DNA of 64,000 nucleotides from Paludisphaera mucosa (lineage in GTDB: Bacteria > Planctomycetota > Planctomycetia > Isosphaerales > Isosphaeraceae), in assembly GCF_029589435.1 (NCBI RefSeq), contig NZ_JARRAG010000002.1, positions 1,240,001-1,304,000 on the forward strand, written 5' to 3'. Shown here piece by piece: positions 63,801 to 64,000 of this stretch. Position numbers and translations under genes: made by a program. A model generated the notes under the pieces. That model worked only from the letters and a program-made list of their open reading frames with translations. It was not told the DNA's origin and ran no database searches. Numbering within the stretch: position 1 is the stretch's first letter; the number at the start of each line of letters is the position of its first letter.

Positions 63801-64000
63801 CGCCTTGCCGCTGTCGTTCAGGACCACGGCCTGCGCGGCCTCGAAGCCCCGGGTCCGCCGCAGGTCCACGGTCTCGCCCAGCTCGCGGCGCTTGGCGTCG
63901 ATGTAGCCCCGCATGGCGGGGATCCGGGCGAGCTGGTCGGCGCTGTCGGCGAGCAGGGTCGAGAGGTCGTTGACGCGCCGGTCGATCTGGGCGAGGGCCG
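60822..64000 (-). CDS. CHASE3-GAF hybrid histidine kinase with three receiver domains (5' end outside)
   Basis: At least 1058 residues; the 5' end is beyond the window. Numbering from the ATG at 63914: the end of a CHASE3-type sensor domain (DLRRTRGFEAA, 18-27) and a membrane helix (about 71-94), GAF (about 120-260), a coiled coil rich in SEEL/EEQ (260-355), HisKA with H364 (SHELRTPL), HATPase with N485, DTGIGI and GGTGLGLS, then three receivers with phospho-acceptor aspartates D687, D809 and D961. A multi-step phosphorelay sensing an external signal is expected. cheR overlaps its stop (GTGA), so the kinase probably works with that methyltransferase. Confidence 0.93.
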   Translation of the reverse strand, partial: ALAQIDRRVNDLSTLLADSADQLARIPAMRGYIDAKRRELGETVDLRRTRGFEAAQAVVLNDSGKAAMDALRALVAEMQGEEEAERGRRLAEMDFAYQVAVGSGVLTGVLGALLSLTVGYLLRRSMLIRRRQDWFRAGQLGLSAAIVGEQRLAQLGQSVLKFLSGYLDAHAGAFFVESGADYRRVATLGVPSPGDTPERFGAGEGLLGQAAVDARTTVVRDVPDGYLAFGSALGKGKPRHLVIAPLVADEAVKGVLELGFVHPLDDRAIQILEMVSGTVGVAVKSANYRLHLQNLLEETQRQSEELQTQSEELRVSNEELEEQGRALKESQTRLELQQAELEQTNAQLEEQASMLEAQRDELVSAKDSLLRQARDLEQASQYKSDFLANMSHELRTPLNSSLILARLLADNPEGNLSDEQVRYAETIQAAGNDLLVLINDILDLSKIEAGHMEIRPETVSLARLMDGLRRTFEPVAAQKGLAFQAKLAPGCPEVVVTDRQRFEQVLRNLLSNAMKFTPRGEVTIAVGRAADGRIAFAVTDTGIGIAREQHGVVFEAFRQADGTTNRRFGGTGLGLSISRELARLLGGEIRLESEPGRGSTFTVTIPETYDAALARARGPILDQPPPPAPSRAATPAPLSPGTRPAAPTWTRQVEDDRERLTSDRRVILVVEDDPSFARVLYDLTRELDFQCLIASSAEEAVAVAVQFLPSAVLLDIGLPDHSGLSVLDRLKHDARTRHIPVHVVSAGDHARTALELGAVGYMLKPVKREELADALRLIETRLAQRLRRVLVVEDDPVQLDSLRRLLALHDVETTGIGTAAECLERLRETTFDCMVLDLSLPDASGYSLLETLSREDAYAFPPVIVYTGRELSDAEEQRLRRYSKSIIIKGAKSPERLLDEVTLFLHQVVSDLPAEQQRMLEKAMVRDSALEGRRILVVEDDVRNVFAITSILEPRGAVVQIARNGLEALAALEKSAADPERKIDLVLMDVMMPEMDGLAATREIRKRPEWKKLPVIMLTAKAMKDDQANCLEAGANDYMAKPLDVEKILSLVRVWMPR

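Overview
The window is a very GC-rich stretch (nearly every third codon position is G or C) of a planctomycete chromosome, most likely from the Isosphaeraceae (Paludisphaera/Singulisphaera/Tautonia type). The lineage call is inference from family content: two Planctomycete-cytochrome (PSCyt1/DUF1549/DUF1553) plus DUF1501 operons and a third lone DUF1501 gene, two DUF1559 pseudopilin-like proteins, a PVC-type haem-binding protein, two giant surface proteins opening with the 'MERRELL' motif, and Ser/Thr kinases with an ECF sigma factor. No phage, plasmid, CRISPR or transposase gene is visible; this is ordinary chromosomal coding DNA with some repeat-rich gaps.

Layout. 1-8.6 kb: tail of a c-type cytochrome protein, cutC and poxB (minus), a transglutaminase, a Tat-exported Gfo/Idh/MocA oxidoreductase, and three proteins of unknown function, two of them membrane proteins. 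8.7-14.1 kb: a secreted M16 zinc peptidase, a small exported protein, and a DUF1559 protein followed by a lipoprotein. 14.1-21.3 kb (minus): DUF1501, its PSCyt1/PSD1 partner with an inserted LamG domain, and an 850-residue surface protein. 21.7-24.3 kb: beta-propeller protein, YqgE/AlgH, ABM monooxygenase, glycine-rich secreted protein. 24.5-29.3 kb: ECF sigma factor followed after 13 bases by a kinase-ATPase-helical-repeat giant. 29.4-38.3 kb: LLM oxidoreductase, a small membrane protein, the second DUF1501/PSD1 operon, a BNR/Ycf48-like propeller, the second DUF1559-lipoprotein pair, and a DUF1398 protein. 38.3-43.7 kb: MarR regulator with a consensus-like promoter, a secreted glycosidase-like protein, a small Cys-rich protein, the lone DUF1501, tRNA-Ser(GGA), and an APH/choline-kinase-like protein. 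43.8-49.7 kb (minus): cysD-cysNC for sulfate activation and a WD40 receptor-like kinase. 50.3-55 kb: Spy/LTxxQ-like protein, membrane protein, stand-alone E2-type acyltransferase, a repeat-filled gap, and a polytopic membrane protein. 55.1-58.3 kb: a VCBS/Ig surface protein bracketed by two inverted 173-base MITE-like elements. 58.4-64 kb: small proteins (one ankyrin), then cheR overlapping a CHASE3-GAF-histidine kinase with three receivers that runs off the window.

How the genes fit together. The strongest functional units are: poxB/cutC (possibly coupled); the PSD1-DUF1501 operons (exported redox proteins of unknown substrate); sigma factor plus kinase giant (a regulatory pair by context); cysD-cysNC (ATP sulfurylase with a variant APS kinase domain); and hybrid kinase-CheR (overlapping genes, no CheB). 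The most unusual signals are the inverted 173-base elements flanking the 55.4-57.8 kb surface gene, a degenerate repeat array at 53.3-53.6 kb, and the apparently leaderless MarR promoter.
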